A stretch of 64,000 nucleotides of DNA. Source: Eriocheir sinensis (lineage: Eukaryota > Arthropoda > Malacostraca > Decapoda > Varunidae). The translations under genes were made by a program, and so were the position numbers. Under the pieces are notes generated by a model. The model was given only the letters and a program-made list of their open reading frames with translations. It was not told the origin of the DNA and made no database searches. This document shows, in pieces, positions 1 to 15,054 of this stretch. The DNA lies in contig NW_026111743.1 in NCBI RefSeq assembly GCF_024679095.1, positions 1,038,501-1,102,500 on the forward strand, written 5' to 3'. Every line of letters begins with the position of its first letter. Positions within the stretch are counted from its first letter, which is position 1.

Positions 1-1395
1 AAATTTAACTAATTATATGTGTATTATGTATACCTATTTTCATACAAATCGAAATTAGTTTTGTGTATTTTAGTATATATTTTTATTCAAATTTTATGTG
101 TATTTTGTATATTTATCTTCCTACATATATACGTTCTTTTATCGGAAATTTGTTTATTTATTTTGACACGAATTTTCATTATTTTAGGTGTATGTGATAT
201 ATATATTTTTATACTTATTTATATAATTTTATATGTATTTTGAATATATATTTTCATAGAAATTTACTGTATTTTATGTGTATTCGTATATATATTTTGA
301 TACAAATTTACATTATTTATGTGTATTTCGCATATATATTTCAATACAAATTTTCTTTATTGTATGTGCCTTTTGTGTATTTATTTTGATACAAATTTTG
401 TTATTTTATGTGTATTTTTGTATATATATTTTTAAACAAATATGCGTTATTATATGGGTATTTTGCATCTTTATTTTCATACAAATTTACATTATTTTAT
501 TGATAGTCTGTTTATTTATTTTGATACGATTTTACGTTATTCTGTGTATTTTGTATATATATTTTTAGACATATTTACATTATTTAATGTATATTTTGTA
601 CATATATTTTATGGAAATTTACGTTATCTTATGTGTATTTGTTTATATAGTTTCATAAATTTTTATTTTATGTGTATTTTGTATATGTTTTTCATAAAAA
701 TTTGCAAATTTTTATGTGTTTTTTATTATCTATTTTCAGACAAATTTAGATTATTTTTGTGTATTTTTGTATATATTTTTATACAAATTTTTGTTATTTT
801 ATTTCTATTTTGTATATATATTTTCCTACAAATATACATTCTTTTAGAGGAAATTTTGTTTATTTATTTTGATACGAATTTACATTATTTTATGTGTATT
901 TTGTATATATATATTTTTCTATGTATTTACATTATTTTATGTGTATTTTGTATATATATTTTCATAAAAATTTACGTAATTTTATTGTGTGTATTCGTAT
1001 ATATTTTGATAAAAAAATTCATTATTTTATGTGTTTTTTGCATACTATTTCAATAAAAATGTAGCTTATTGTATGTGTATTTTTTATATTTATTTTAACA
1101 CAAATTCAATTATTTAATGTGTATTTTTGTATATATATTTTTTTTAAATATGAGTTATTTTATGGGTATTTTGCATCTTTAATTTTATAAATTTTTACAT
1201 TACGTACATATCTTTTATACGTATTTTCATTATTTAATGTGTATTTTGTTGAAATATTTTTATACAAATTTACGTTATTATATGTGTATTTGAATATATA
1301 TTTTGATACAAATTTACATTATTTTATGTATTTTCTATATTTATTTCAATTCAAATTTAGCTTATTTTATGTGTCTTTTGTATATCTATTTTCAT
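1..1395 (+). repeat. 1.4-kb segmental duplication, copy 1
   Basis: Matches 22943-24345 at an offset of 22942-22951. It starts at or before the window edge. Confidence 0.87.
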
Positions 1396-3017
1396 ACAAA
1401 TTTAATTATTTTTGTTTATTTTTGTATATAGTTTTATACAATTTTACGTTATTTTATGTGTATTTTGTATATTTATATTTATAGAAGTAAACATTCTTTT
1501 ATTGGCATTTAGTTTATTTATTTTGATACGAATTTACATTATTTTATGTGTATTTTGTATACATTTTCTTATACGTATTTACTTCATTTTATGTGTATTT
1601 TGTATATATATTTTTATAGAAATCTACGTTATTTTATGTGTATTCGTATATATATTTTGAAACAAATTTACATTGTTTTATGTGTATTTTGCATATCTAT
1701 TTTAATACAAATTTACCTTATTGTATGTGCATTTTGTATATTTATTGTAATACAAATTTAAATATTTTATGTGTATTTTGGTATAAATATTTATATAAAA
1801 AATGCGTTGTTTTATGGGTATTTTGCATCTTTATTTTCATACAAATTTACATTATTTTATTAATATTCTGTGTATTTATTTTGATACTATTTTATATTAT
1901 TCTATTTGTGTTTTGTATATATTTTTTTATACATATTTACATTATTTAAAGTGTATTTTCTATATACATTTCATACAAATTTACGTTATTTTAAGTGTAT
2001 TTGTTTATATATTTTCATTCAAATTTACATTATTTTATGTGTATTTTGTATATGTATTTCAATAGAAATTTAACTAGTTTTATATGTATTTTGTATATAT
2101 ATTTTTATACAAATTTAAATTATTTTTGTGTATTTTTTGAATAGAGTTTTATACAAATTTACAATATTTTATGTGTATTTTGTATATCTATTTTCATACA
2201 AATACACATTCTTTTATTGATATTTTGTTTATATATTTGATGCGAATTTACATTATTTAATGTATATTGTGTATATATATTTTTATACGTATTTACGTCA
2301 TTTCATGTGTATTTTGTATATATATTTCTATATAAATATACGTTATTTTATATGTATTCGTATATATACTTTGAAACAAATATACATTGTTTTATGTGCA
2401 TTTTGTATATTTTTTCAATACAAATTTACCTTATTGTACGTGCATTTTGTATATTAATTTTAATACAAATTTAATTATTCTATGTGTATTCTTGTATATG
2501 TATTTTTTAAAAAATATTCTTTATTTTATGGGTATTTTGCATCCTCATTTTCATACAAAATTACATTATTTTAATGATATTCTGTGTATTTATTTTGATA
2601 CGATTTTACATTATTCTATGTATATTTTGTATATCTATTTTATACAAATGTACGTTATTTTATGTGAATTTGTTTTCATTTCATACAAATTTACATTATT
2701 TTATGTGTATTTTGTACATGTATTTAAATACAAATTTAACTAATTATATGTGTATTTTGTATATCTATATTTATACAAATTGAAGTTTTTTGTTTTTTCG
2801 TATACATTTTTATTCAAATTTTCGTAATTTTATGTGTATTTTGTATATTTATTTTCCTACATATATACGTTCTTTTATCGGGATTTTGTTTATTTATTTT
2901 GATACGAATTTTCATTTTTTTAGGTGTATTTGATATATATATTTTTATAGTTTTTTACATAATTTTATATGTATTTTGAATATATATTTTCATAGAAATT
3001 TTCTCTATATGTATATA
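1..3017 (+). repeat. Satellite block 1, T-rich orientation
   Basis: Tandem monomers read in the T-rich direction, continuing in from outside the window. The CG-marked monomer (GTGTATTCGTATATA type) appears near 271, 990, 1629 and 2340, so the higher-order spacing is about 640-720 bp. Positions 1-1395 are nearly the same as 22943-24345. The block ends at a recurrent plus-to-minus junction near 3005-3020. Confidence 0.9.
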
Positions 3018-3020
3018 CGA
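3003..3020 (+). other. Recurrent plus-to-minus junction (CTCTATATGTATATAC type), copy 1
   Basis: Plus monomer ending TTTCATAGAAATTTTCTCTA runs into TATGTATATACG and then minus satellite. Related joints lie near 25157-25176, 35131-35145 (inverted) and 53504-53523. Confidence 0.82.
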
Positions 3021-4915
3021 AAAAAAAACAAAAATAATTTAAATTTGTATGAAAATAAATATACAAAATACACATAAAATTAGGTAAATTTGTATTGAAA
3101 TACATATACAAAATACACTTAAAATAATGTAAATTTGAATGAAATTATATAAACAAATACACTTAAAATAACGTTAATTTGTATAAAATATATATAAAAA
3201 ATACACATTAAATAATGAAAATATGTATAAAAAAATATATACAAAACACAAATAGTATAATATAAAATCGTATCAAAATATATACACAGAATATTAATAA
3301 AATAATGTACATTTGTATGAAAACTAAGATGCAAAACACCTATAAAATAACGGTTTTTTTTATAAAATTATATATACCAAAATACACCTAAAATATTTGA
3401 ATTTGTATTAAAATAAATATACAAAATGCACATACAATAAGGTAAATTTGTATTGAAATAGATATGCAAAAAACATATAAAACAATGTAAATTTGTTTCA
3501 ATATATATATACGAATACACATAAAATAACGTAGATTTCTATAAATATATATATACAAAATACAAATAAAATTAAGTAAATACGAATCAAAAATGTATAC
3601 AAAATACACATAAAATAATGTAAACTCGTAAAATATAAATATACAAAATACCAATAAGAGAATGTGTATTTGTATAAATATAAATATACAAAATGCACAT
3701 AAAATAACGTAAATTTGTATAAAACTATATACAAAAATACACAAAGGTAATTAAATTTGTATGAAAATAGATATACAAAATACACACAAAATAAGCTAAA
3801 TTTGAATTGAAATATATATACAAAATACATAAAGTAAAGTAAATTCGTTTCAAAATATTTTTAACAAATACACATATAATAACGTAAATTTGTCAAAAAA
3901 ACTATATAAACAAACTACACATTAAGTAATGTAAATACGTATAAAAAAATATTTACATAATACACAAATAATCAAGTCATTCGTATCAAAATAAATAAAC
4001 AAAAAACTAATTAAATAATGTAAATTTGTATGAGAAAACATATACAAAATACACATAAAATAACGTTTTAAGTTTCTATAAAAATATATGTACAAAAATT
4101 CACATAAAATTAGTTTGCATAAGAAAATATATACAAAACACACATTAGATAATGTAAATGAGAATAAAAATATGTGTACAAAATACCTATGAAATAATCT
4201 AAATTCGTATCGAGTTAAATTAAGATAATAACAATAAAATAATGTAATTTTGGATGAAAATATATATAGAAAACACACATAAAATAACCTAAATACAAAT
4301 ACAAATATACACATTATATAATTAAAAATTGAATGAAATAAATATACAAAATAAACATAAAATAAGGTAAATTTGTAATAAAATAATACACATAAAATAA
4401 TATAAATTTGTATGAAAATATATATACAAATACACATAAAATAACATGAATTTGTATAAAATTTGTTTCAAAATATATACGAATACACACAATAAAATAA
4501 CATAAATTTTTATGAAAATGTATATATAAAATACACTTAAAATAGTTTGAATACGTAGAAAAATATATATACAAAATACACATAAAATAATGTAAATTCG
4601 TAAAAAATCTAATACACAAAATTCCAATAAAAGAATGTATATTTGTAGGAAAATATATATACAAAAATAAATAAAATAACTAAAATTTGTATAAAAATAT
4701 ATACAAAAATACACAAAAATAATTTAAATTTGTTTGAAAATAGATATGCAAAATACACATAAAGTAAGGCAAATTTGTATTGAAATACATATACAAAACT
4801 CACATAAAATAATGTAAATTAGTATGAAAATATATAAACAAGTTCATATAAAATCACGTAAATTTGGATAAAATATATATATACAAAATATACATTAAAT
4901 ATTTTAAATATGTAT
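3018..4915 (-). repeat. Satellite block 2, A-rich orientation
   Basis: Reverse-complement monomers (TGTAAATTTGTATGAAAATA types). It is colinear with 53524-55507 in direct orientation and with 33134-35135 in inverted orientation. At about 3543-3556 it keeps a short, unexpanded TA stretch where those two copies carry 97-bp (TA)n tracts. It ends at the 28-bp junction core at 4916-4943. Confidence 0.9.
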
Positions 4916-4943
4916 AAAAATATATTATATTATATATATTTTT
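4916..4943 (+). other. Recurrent minus-to-plus inversion junction, copy 1
   Basis: A 28-bp core with arms AAAAATATAT and ATATATTTTT around an 8-base centre, a 10-bp perfect inverted repeat. Minus-orientation satellite lies to the left and plus to the right. The same core and the same flanks occur at five other places. Confidence 0.88.
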
Positions 4944-7900
4944 ATTGATATTTGCCTTATTTATGTGTATTTTGTATATGTTTTCTCATAGAAATTTACA
5001 TTATTTTATTGGTATTTTGTCTATTTATTTTGATACGAATTACATGACTATTTGTGTATTTTTTATATTTTTTTATACGTATTTACATTATTTAATGTGT
5101 ATTTTATTTATATATTTTTATACAAATTTACGTTATTATATGTGTATTTGTATAGGTATTTTGATACAAATTTACATTATTTTATGTATTTAGTATATAT
5201 ATTTCAATTCAAATTTACCTTATTTTATGTGTATTTTTTATATTTATTTATTTTAATACAAATTCAAATATTTTATGTTTTTTCGTATATATATTTTTAT
5301 AAAAAATGCGTTATTTTATGGGTATTTTGCATCTTAATTTTCATACAAATTTACATTATTTTATTAATATTTTCTGTATTTATTTTGATACGATTTTACA
5401 TTATTTTATTAGTGTTTTGTATATATTTTTTTATACATATTTACATTATTTAATGTTTTTTTTTGTATATATATTTGATACAAATTTACGTTATTTTAAG
5501 TCTATATGTTTATATATTTTCATTCAAATTTACATTATTTTCAGTGTATTTTGTATATGTATTTCAATACAAATTTACCTATTTTTATATGTTTTTTGTA
5601 TATTTATTTTCATACAAGTTTTAATTATTTTTGTGTATTTTTGAATATAGTTTTATACAAATTTAGGTTATTTTATGTGTATTTTGTATATCTATTTTCA
5701 TAAAAATACACATTTTTTTTATGATATTTTGTTTATTTATTTTGACACGAATTAACATTATTTAATGTGTATTTTGTATATATATTTTTATACGTATTTA
5801 CATTATTTCAAGTGTATTTTGTATATATATTTCTATAGAAATCTGCGTTATTTTATGTGTATTCGTATATATATTTTGAAACAAATTTACATTGTTTTAT
5901 GTGTATTTTGCATATTTTTTCAATACAAATTTACCTTATTGTATGTATATTTTGTATATTAATTTTAATACAAATTTGGTTAATCTATGTGTATTTTTGT
6001 ATATGTATTTTTATAAAAATATGCTTTGTTTTATGGGTATTTTGAATCTTTATTTTCATACAAATTTATATTATTTTATTGATATTCTGTGTATTTATTT
6101 TGATATGTTTTTACATTATTCTATGTGTATTTTGTATATATATTTTAATTAAAATGTATTTTTTTTCATTTCATACAAATCTACATTATTTTATGTGTTT
6201 TTTGTACATGTATTGAAATACAAATTTAACTAGTTATATGTGTATTTTGTATATCTATTTTGTATGTATATTTTCATAGAAATTTACTCTATTTTATGAG
6301 TATTCGTGTATATATTTTGATACAAATTTACACTATTAATGTGTATTTTGCATATCTATTTCAATACAAATTTACTTTATTGTACGTGCATTTTGTATAT
6401 TTATTTTAATACAAATTAAATTATTTTATATGTCTTTTTGTATATATATTTTTATGCAAATATGCGATTTTATATGGATATTTTGCATCTTTATTTTCAT
6501 ACAAATTTACATTATTTTATTGATATTCTCTTTATTTATTTTGATACGATTTAACATTATTCTATGTGTTTTTTGTATATATTTTTTTATACATATTTAC
6601 ATTATTTAATGTTCATTTTGTATATATATTTTATCCAAATTTACATTATTTTATGTGTATTTATTTATATATTTTCATACATATTTACATTATTTTATGT
6701 GTTTTTTGTATATATATTTTTCTACGTATTTAAATTATTTTATGTGTATTTTGTATATACATTTTCATAAAAAAATTACGTTATTTTATTGTGTGTATAA
6801 GTATATATTTTGATACAAATTTTATACAAATTCATGTTATTTAATGTGTATTTGTATATATATTTTCATACAAATTTATATTATTTTATGTGTATTTTTT
6901 CATATATTACATTACAAATTTACCTTATTTTATGTTTATTTTGTATATTTATTTCATTCAATTTTAAATTATTTTATGTGTATATTTGTATTTGTATTTA
7001 GGTTATTTTGTGTATTTTGTATATATATTTTCATCCAAAATTACATTATTTTATTGGTATTTCTTAATTTAATTCGATACGAGTTTAGATTATTTCATAG
7101 GTATTTTGTATACATATTTTTATACTCATTTACATTATCTAATGTGTGTTTTGTATATATATTTTTATGCAAATTTATTTAATGTTCATTTTTGTACATT
7201 AATTTTTATAGAAATTTGCGTTAATTTATGTATATAATTTTATATAAATTTACGTTATTTTATGTGCATTTTGTATATTTATATTTATACAAATGCACAT
7301 TCTTTTATTGGTATATTGTTTATTTACATTTATACGAATTTACATTATTTTATGTGTATTTTGTATGCATTTTTTTATACGTATTTACTTAATTTTATGT
7401 GTATTTTGTATATGTATTTTTATAGAAATCTACGTTATTTAATGTGTATTCGTATATATATTTTAAAACAAATTTACATTATTTTATATGTATTTTGCAT
7501 ATCTATTTCAATACAAATTTACCTTATTGTATGTGCATTTTGTATATTTATTTTAAAACAACTTCAAATATTTTATGTGTATTTTGGTATCAATAATTTT
7601 ATAAAAAATGCGTTATTTTATAGGTATTTTGCATCTTAATTTTCATACAAATTTACATTATTTTATTAATATTCTGTGTATATATTTTGATACGATTTTA
7701 CATTATTCTATTTGTGTTTTGTATATATTTTTTTATACATATTTACATTATTTAATGTGTATTTTGTATATATAATTCATACAAATTTACGTTATTATAT
7801 GTGTATTTGTTTATATATTTTCTTTCAAATTTACATTATTTTATGTGTATTTTGTATATGTATTTCAATACAAATTAACCTAATTTTATGTGTATTTTGT

Positions 7901-8150
7901 ATATTTCTTTTCATACAAATTTAAACTATTTTTGTGTATTTTTGTATATAGTTTTATACAAATGTAGGTTATTTTACGTACGCATTTACATTATTTAATG
8001 TGTGTTTTGTATATATATTTTTATCCAAAGTTACTTTATTTAATGTTCATTTTTGGACATATATTTTTATAGAAATTAGCGTTATTTTATATGTATTTGT
8101 ATATGTTTTCTCATACAAATTTACATTATTGTATTGATATTTTTTTTATT
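4944..8150 (+). repeat. Satellite block 3, T-rich orientation
   Basis: T-rich monomers. The first 2.7 kb is colinear with 11062-13750 and 45212-47900, and nearly all of it matches 55536-58670. It also has inverted relatives at 27000-29770 and 32031-33105. Unusual monomers include TTTTAAATTATTTTATGTG after TTCATTCAAT (6952-6978) and a monomer with TAATTCGATACGAG (about 7070-7085). Confidence 0.88.
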
Positions 8151-9515
8151 CTTATAAAAATATATATACCAAAATACACATAAAATATTTTAATTTGTAT
8201 TGAAATAAATATACAAAATGCACATACAATAAGGTAAACTTCTATTGAAAGAGATATGCAAAAATACATATAAAACAATGTAAAATTGTTTCAAAATATA
8301 TATACGAATACACATATAATAACGTAGATTTCTATAAAAATATATATACAAAATACACATAAAATTAAGTAAATACGTATGAAAAAATGTAAACAAAATA
8401 CACATAAAATAATGTAAATTCGAAACAAAATAAATAAACAAAATACCAATAAAAGAATGTGTATTGGTATAAATATAAATGTACAAAATACATATACAAA
8501 ATAAACATAAAATAAGGTAAATTTGTAATGAAATATATGTACAAAATACACATAAAATAATGTAAATTTATATGAAAATATATATACAAATACACATAAA
8601 ATACCATGAATTTGTATAAAATTATATATTCAAAATAAATATTAAATAATGTAAATGCGTATAAAAATATATATACAAAGTACTTATAAAATAATGTAAA
8701 TTCGTATCAATATAAATCAACAAAATACCAATAAAATAATATATATTTGAATGAAAATAGATTTACAAAATACACATAACATAACTAAAATTTGTATTGA
8801 AATATATACAAAAATACATAAAAATAATATGAGTTTGTATGAAAATAGATATTCAAAATACACATAAAACTAGGTAAATTTCTTTTGAAATATATATACA
8901 AAATACCCATAAAATATTGTAAATTTGTGTCAAAATATATAAACAAATACACATAAAATAACTTAAAATAACGTAAATATGTATCAAATATATACAAAAA
9001 ACACATTAAATAATGTAAATATGTATAAAAAAATATATACAAAACACAAATAAAATAATGTAAAATCGTATCAAAATAAATATAGAAAATATTAATAAAA
9101 TAATGTAAATTTGTAAGAAAATTAAGATGCAAAATACCCATAAAATAATGCATTTTTTATAAAAATACATATACGAAAAAACATAAAATCTTTGATTTTG
9201 TATTAAAATAAATAGATATACAAAATACACATAAAATAAGCTAAATTTGAATTGAAATATGTATTCAAAATACATAAAATAATGTAAATTTGTATCAAAA
9301 TACTTATACAAATACACATATAATAACGTAAATTTGTATAAAAACATATAAACAAAATTCACATTAAATAATGTAAATACGTATAAAAAAATGTACAAAA
9401 TACACAAATAATCATGTAATTCGTATCAAAATAAATAGACAAAATACCAATAAAATAATGTAAATTTCTATGAGAAAACATATACAAAATACACATAAAT
9501 AACGCAAATATCAAT
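8151..9515 (-). repeat. Satellite block 4, A-rich orientation
   Basis: A-rich monomers starting at the sequence TTATAAAAATATATATACC. The right part (about 8785-9515) is the reverse complement of 4944-5650. The left part (8160-8760) matches 30540-31140 and 37497-38100 in the same orientation. It ends at an inverted copy of the 28-bp junction core, 9516-9543. Confidence 0.88.
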
Positions 9516-9543
9516 AAAAATATATATAATATAATATATTTTT
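9516..9543 (-). other. Recurrent minus-to-plus inversion junction, copy 2 (inverted)
   Basis: Exact reverse complement of the 28-bp core at 4916-4943. The flanks are also the reverse complement: its left arm corresponds to the right arm of copy 1. Confidence 0.88.
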
Positions 9544-10883
9544 ATACATATTTAAAATATTTAATGTATATTTTGTATATATATTTTATCCAAATTTACG
9601 TTATTTTATATGTATTTGTTTATATATTTTCATACAAATTTACATTATTTTATGTGAGTTTGTACATGTATTTCAATACAAATCTGCCTAACTTCATGGA
9701 TATTTTGATTATCTATTTTCAAACAAATTTAAATTATTTTTGTGTATTTTTGTATATATTTTTATACAAATTTTAGCTATTTTATTTGTTTTTTGTATAT
9801 ATATTTTCCTACAAATATACATTCTTTTATTAGAATTTTGTGTATTTAATTTTTTACGAATTTACATTATTATATGTGTATTTTGTATATATATTTTTCT
9901 ACGTATTTAAATTATTTTATGTGTATTTTATATATACATTTTCATAAAAATTTATGTTATTTTATTGTGTGTATTCGTATATATTTTGAAACAAATTTTA
10001 TACAAATTCATGTTATTTTATGTGTATTTGTATATATATTTTCATACAAATTTACATTATTTTATGTGTATTCTTACATATATTTTATTACAAATTTACC
10101 TTATTTTATGTTTATTTTGTATATTTATTTCATTCAATTTTAAATTATCTAATGTGTATTTTTGTATTTGTATTTAGGTTATCTTAGGTTATCTTTAGGT
10201 TACCTTATTTTATGTTTATTTTGTATATTTATTTCATTCAATTTTAAATTATTTTATGTGTATATTTGTATTTGTATTTAGTATATTTTATGTGTATTTT
10301 GTATATATATTTTCATCCAAAATTACATTATTTTATTGGTATTTTCTTAATTTAATTCGATACGAATTTAGATTATTTCATAGGTATTTTGTATACGTAT
10401 TTTTATACTCATTTACATTATCTAAAGTGTTTTTTGTATATATATTTTTATGCAAATTTATTTTAAGTTCATTTTTGTACATATATTTTTATAGAAATTT
10501 GCGTTATTTTATGTATATAGTTTTATATAAATTTACGTTATTTTATGTGCATTTTATATATTTATATTTATACAAATACACATTCTTTTATTGGTATATT
10601 GTTTATTTACATTTATACGAATTTACATTATTTTATGTGTATTTTGTATACATTTTTTTATACGTATTTACTTAATGTTATGTGTATTTTGTATATGTAT
10701 TTTTATAGAAATCTACGTTATTTTATGTGTATTCGTATATATATTTTGAAACAAATTTACATTGTTTTATATGTATTTTGCATATCTATTTCAATACAAA
10801 TTTACCTTATTGTATGTGTTTTTTGTATATTTATTTTAATACAAATTTATTTTTTTTGTATGTATTTTGGTATATATATTTTT
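9544..10883 (+). repeat. Satellite block 5, T-rich orientation
   Basis: T-rich monomers. About 9544-10180 is the reverse complement of 4280-4915. A two-monomer local duplication lies at about 10098-10285, joined by a run of TAGGTTATCT-like words at 10174-10203. The end, about 10283-10850, resembles 7000-7560. The block stops inside the GGTATATATATTTTT monomer. Confidence 0.87.
10098..10285 (+). repeat. Local two-monomer duplication with TAGGTT joint
   Basis: The pair ACCTTATTTTATGTTTATTT ... TTGTATTTGTATTTA occurs twice, about 103 bp apart. Between the copies is a small cluster of TAGGTTATCT words (10174-10203). Sister copies at 33770 and 47260 have only one such pair. Confidence 0.8.
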
Positions 10884-11033
10884 GTATAAAATATATATGC
10901 AAGATACACATTAAATAATGTAAATAAAATAATGTAAATTTGTATGAATATATATAAACAAATACATATAAAATAACGTAAATTTGGATAAAATATATAT
11001 ACAAAATATACATTAAATATTTTAAATATGTAT
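10884..11033 (-). repeat. Satellite block 6, short A-rich island
   Basis: About 150 bp of reverse-orientation monomers between two plus blocks. From about 10928 it matches 45078-45183, the left arm of the 28-bp junction core. The first 40 bp (ATATATGCAAGATACACATT) belong to a different monomer and meet the rest at a fused TGTAAATAAAATAATGTAAA joint near 10920-10938. Confidence 0.85.
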
Positions 11034-11061
11034 AAAAATATATTATATTATATATATTTTT
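11034..11061 (+). other. Recurrent minus-to-plus inversion junction, copy 3
   Basis: Same 28-bp core as copy 1. The right arm is long and conserved; the left arm keeps only about 105-150 bp before another orientation switch. Confidence 0.88.
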
Positions 11062-14016
11062 ATTGATATTTGCGTTAATTATGTGTATTTTGTATATGTT
11101 TTCTCATAGTAATTTACATTATTTTATTGGTATTTTGTCTATTTATTTTTATACAAATTACATGATTATTTCTGTATTTTGTACATTTTTTTATACGTAT
11201 TTACATTATTTAATGTGTATTTTGTTTATATATTTTTATACAAATTTACGTTATTATATGTGTTATTGTATAAGTATTTTGATACAAATTTAAATTATTT
11301 TATGTATTTTGTATATATATTTCAATTCAAATTTAGCTTATTTTATGTGTATTTTGTATATCTATTTATTTTAATACAAAATCAAATATTTTGTTTTTTC
11401 GTATATATATTTTTATAAAAAATGCGTTATTTTATGGGTATTTTGCATTTTAATTTTCATACAAATTTACATTATTTTATTAATATTTTCTGTATTTATT
11501 TTGATTCGATTTTACATTATTTTATTTGTGTTTTGTATATATTTTTTTATACATATTTACATTATTTAATGTGTTTTTTGTATATATATTTGATACAAAT
11601 TTACATTATTTTAAGTCTAGATGTTTATATATTTTCATTCAAATTTACATTATTTTATGCGTATTTTGTATATGTATTTCAATACAAATTTACCTAATTT
11701 TATATGTTTTTTGTATATTTATTTTCATACACGTTTAAATTATTTTTGTGTATTTTTGTTTATAGTTTTATACAAATATAGGTTATTTTATGTTTATTTT
11801 GTATATCTATTTTCATACAAATACACATTCTTTTCATGATATTTTGTTTATTTATTTTGACACGAATGAACATTATTTAATATGTATTTTGTATATATAT
11901 TTTTATACGTATTTACATTATTTCAAGTGTATTTTGTATATATATTTCTATAGAAATCTATGCTATTTTATGTGTATTCGTATATATATTTTGAAACAAA
12001 TTTACATTGTTTTATGTGTATTTTGCATATTTTTTCAATACAAATTTACCTTATTGTATATGCATTTTGTATATTAATTTTAATGCAAATTTGATTAATC
12101 TATGTGTATTTTTGTATATGTATTTTTATAAAAATATGCTTTATTTTATGGGTATTTTGAATCTTTATTTTCATACAAATTTACATTATTTTTTGATGTT
12201 CTGTGTATTTATTTTGATATGATTTTACATTATTCTATGTGTATTTTGTATATATATTTTATATAAAATGTATTTGTTTTCATTTCATACAAATCTACAT
12301 TATTTTATGTGTTTTTTGTACATGTATTTAAATAAAAATTTAACTAGTTATATGTGTATTTTGTATTTCTATTTTGTATGTATATTTTCATAGAAATTTA
12401 CTCTATTTTATGAGTATTCGTATATATATTTTGATACAAATTTACATTATTGATGTGTATTTTGCATATCTATTTCAATACAAATTTACTTTATTGTACG
12501 TACATTTTGTATATTTATTATAATACAAATTTAATTATTTTATATTTATTTTCTTATATATATTTTTATGAAAATATGCGTTATTATATGGATATTTTCC
12601 ATCTTTATTTTCATACAAATTTACATTATATTATTGATATTCTATTTATTTATTTTGATTCGATTTTACATAATTCTATGTGTTTTTTGTATATATTTTT
12701 TTTATACATATTTACATTATTTAATGTTCATTTTGTATATATTTTTTATCCTAGTTTACATTAATTTATGTGTATTTGTTTATATATTTTCATACATATT
12801 TACATTATTTTAGGTGTTTTTTGTATATATATTTTCCTACGTATTTAAATTATATTATGTGTATTTTGTATATACATTTTCATAAAAAAAATTACGTTAT
12901 TTTATTGTGTGTATAAGTATATATTTTGATACAAATTTTATACAAATTCATGTTATTTAATGTGTATTTGTATATATATTTTCATACAAATTTATATTAT
13001 TTTATGTGTATTTTTTCATATATTTCATTACAAATTTACCTTATTTAATGTTTATTTTGTATATTTATTTCATTCAATTTTAAATTATTTTATGTGTAGA
13101 TTTGTATTTGTATTTAGGCTATTTTATGTGTATTTTGTATATATATTTTCATCCAAAATTACTTAATTTTATTGGTATTTCTTAATTTAATTCGATACGA
13201 GATTAGATTATTTCTTAGGTATTTTGTATACATATTTTTATACTCATTTACATTATCTAATGTGTGTTTTGTATATATTTTTTTATGCAAATTCATCTAA
13301 TGTTCATTTTTGTACATATATTTTTATAGAAATTTGCGTTATTTTATGTATATAGTTTTATATAAATTTACGTTATTTTATATGCATTTTGTATATTTAT
13401 ATTTATACAAATACACATTCTTTTATTGGTATTTTGTTTATTTACATTTATAGTAGTTTACATTATTTTGTGTATTTTGTATACATTTTTTTATACGTAT
13501 TTACTTAATTTTATGTGTATTTTGTATATGTATTTTTATATAAATCTACGTTATTTTATGTGTATTCGTATATATATTTTGAAACAAATTTACATTATTT
13601 TATATGTATTTTCCATATCTATTTCAATACAAATTTACCTTATTGTATGTGCATTTTGTATTTTTATTTTAATACAAGTTCAAATATTTAAGTGTATTTT
13701 GGTATCAATAATTTTATAAAAATGCGTTATTTTATAGGTATTTTGCATCTTAATTTTCATTTATATGTACTTTGTATATATATTTTTATACGCTCTTACA
13801 TTATTTAATATTTATTTTGAATATATATTTTTATACAAATTCATGGTATTTTATGTGTATTTGTATATATATTTTCATATAAAGTTACATTATTGTATGT
13901 GTATTTTGTACATATATTTTATTACAAATCTACCTTATTTTTTGTTTATTTTGTATGTGTATTTTGTATATTTATATTTATCCAAATACACATTCTTTTA
14001 TTGGTATTTTGTTTAT

Positions 14017-15054
14017 TTATTTTAATTCGAATTTACATTATTTTATGTGTATTTTGAATATATTTTTTTATACGTATTTACTTCATTTTATGTGTATTTT
14101 GTGTATATATTTTTATAGAAATCTACGTTTTTTTATTTGTATTCGTATATATATTTTGAAACAAATTTACATTGTTTTATATGTATTTTTGCATATCTTT
14201 TTCAATAAAAATTTACCTTATTGTATATGCATTTTGTATATTTATTTCAATACAAATTTAAAAAATTTATGTGTATTTTGGTATATATATTTTTATAAGA
14301 AATGCGCTATTTTATGGGAATTTTGCATCTTTATTTTCATACAAATTTACATTATTTTATTAATATTCGGTGTATTTATTTTGATACGATTTTACATTAT
14401 TCTATTTGTTTTTTGTATATACTTTTTTTATACATATTTACATTATTTAATGTGTATCCTGCATATATATTTTATACAAATTTATTATCTATTATCTATT
14501 TTCATACAAATACACATTCTTTTCATGATATTTTGTTTATTTATTTTGACACGAATTTACATTATTTGATATGTATTTTGTATATATATTTTTATACGTA
14601 TTTACATAATTTCATATGTATTTTGTATATATATTTCTATAGAAATCTACTTTATTCTATGTGTATTCGTATATATATTTTGAAACAAATTTACATTGTT
14701 TTATATGTATTTTTGAATATCTCTTTTAATACAAATTTACCTTATTGTATATGCATTTTGTATATTTATTACAATACAAATTTAAATATTTTATGTGTAT
14801 TTTGGTATATATATTTTTATAAAAAATGCGATAACTTTTGGGAATTTTGCATCTTTATTTTCATACAAATTTACATTATTTTATTGATATTCTGTGTATT
14901 TATTTTGATACGATTTTACATTATTCTATTTGTTTTTTGTATATATTTTTTTATACACATTTACATTATTTAATGTGTATCTTGCATATATATTTTATAC
15001 AAATTTATGTTATTTTAAGTGTATTTGTTTTTATATTTTCATTCAAATTTACAT
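14017..15054 (+). repeat. 1.04-kb tandem duplication, unit 1
   Basis: Matches 15055-16092 at an offset of about 1038 (the GCGCTATTTTATGGG monomer at 14302 and 15340). The joint at about 15050-15075 is a shortened monomer (ACATTTATTTTAATTCG). Confidence 0.85.

Larger units (their letters stand above)
2460..8140 (+). repeat. 5.7-kb segmental duplication with internal inversion, copy 1
   Basis: Spans plus, minus and plus blocks with two junctions. It matches about 52990-58670 at offsets of 50.5-50.6 kb. The offset changes by about +87 at the TA expansion and about -62 at the missing monomer near 55870; otherwise it is steady (7610/58140 and 8101/58631 both give 50530). Confidence 0.88.
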
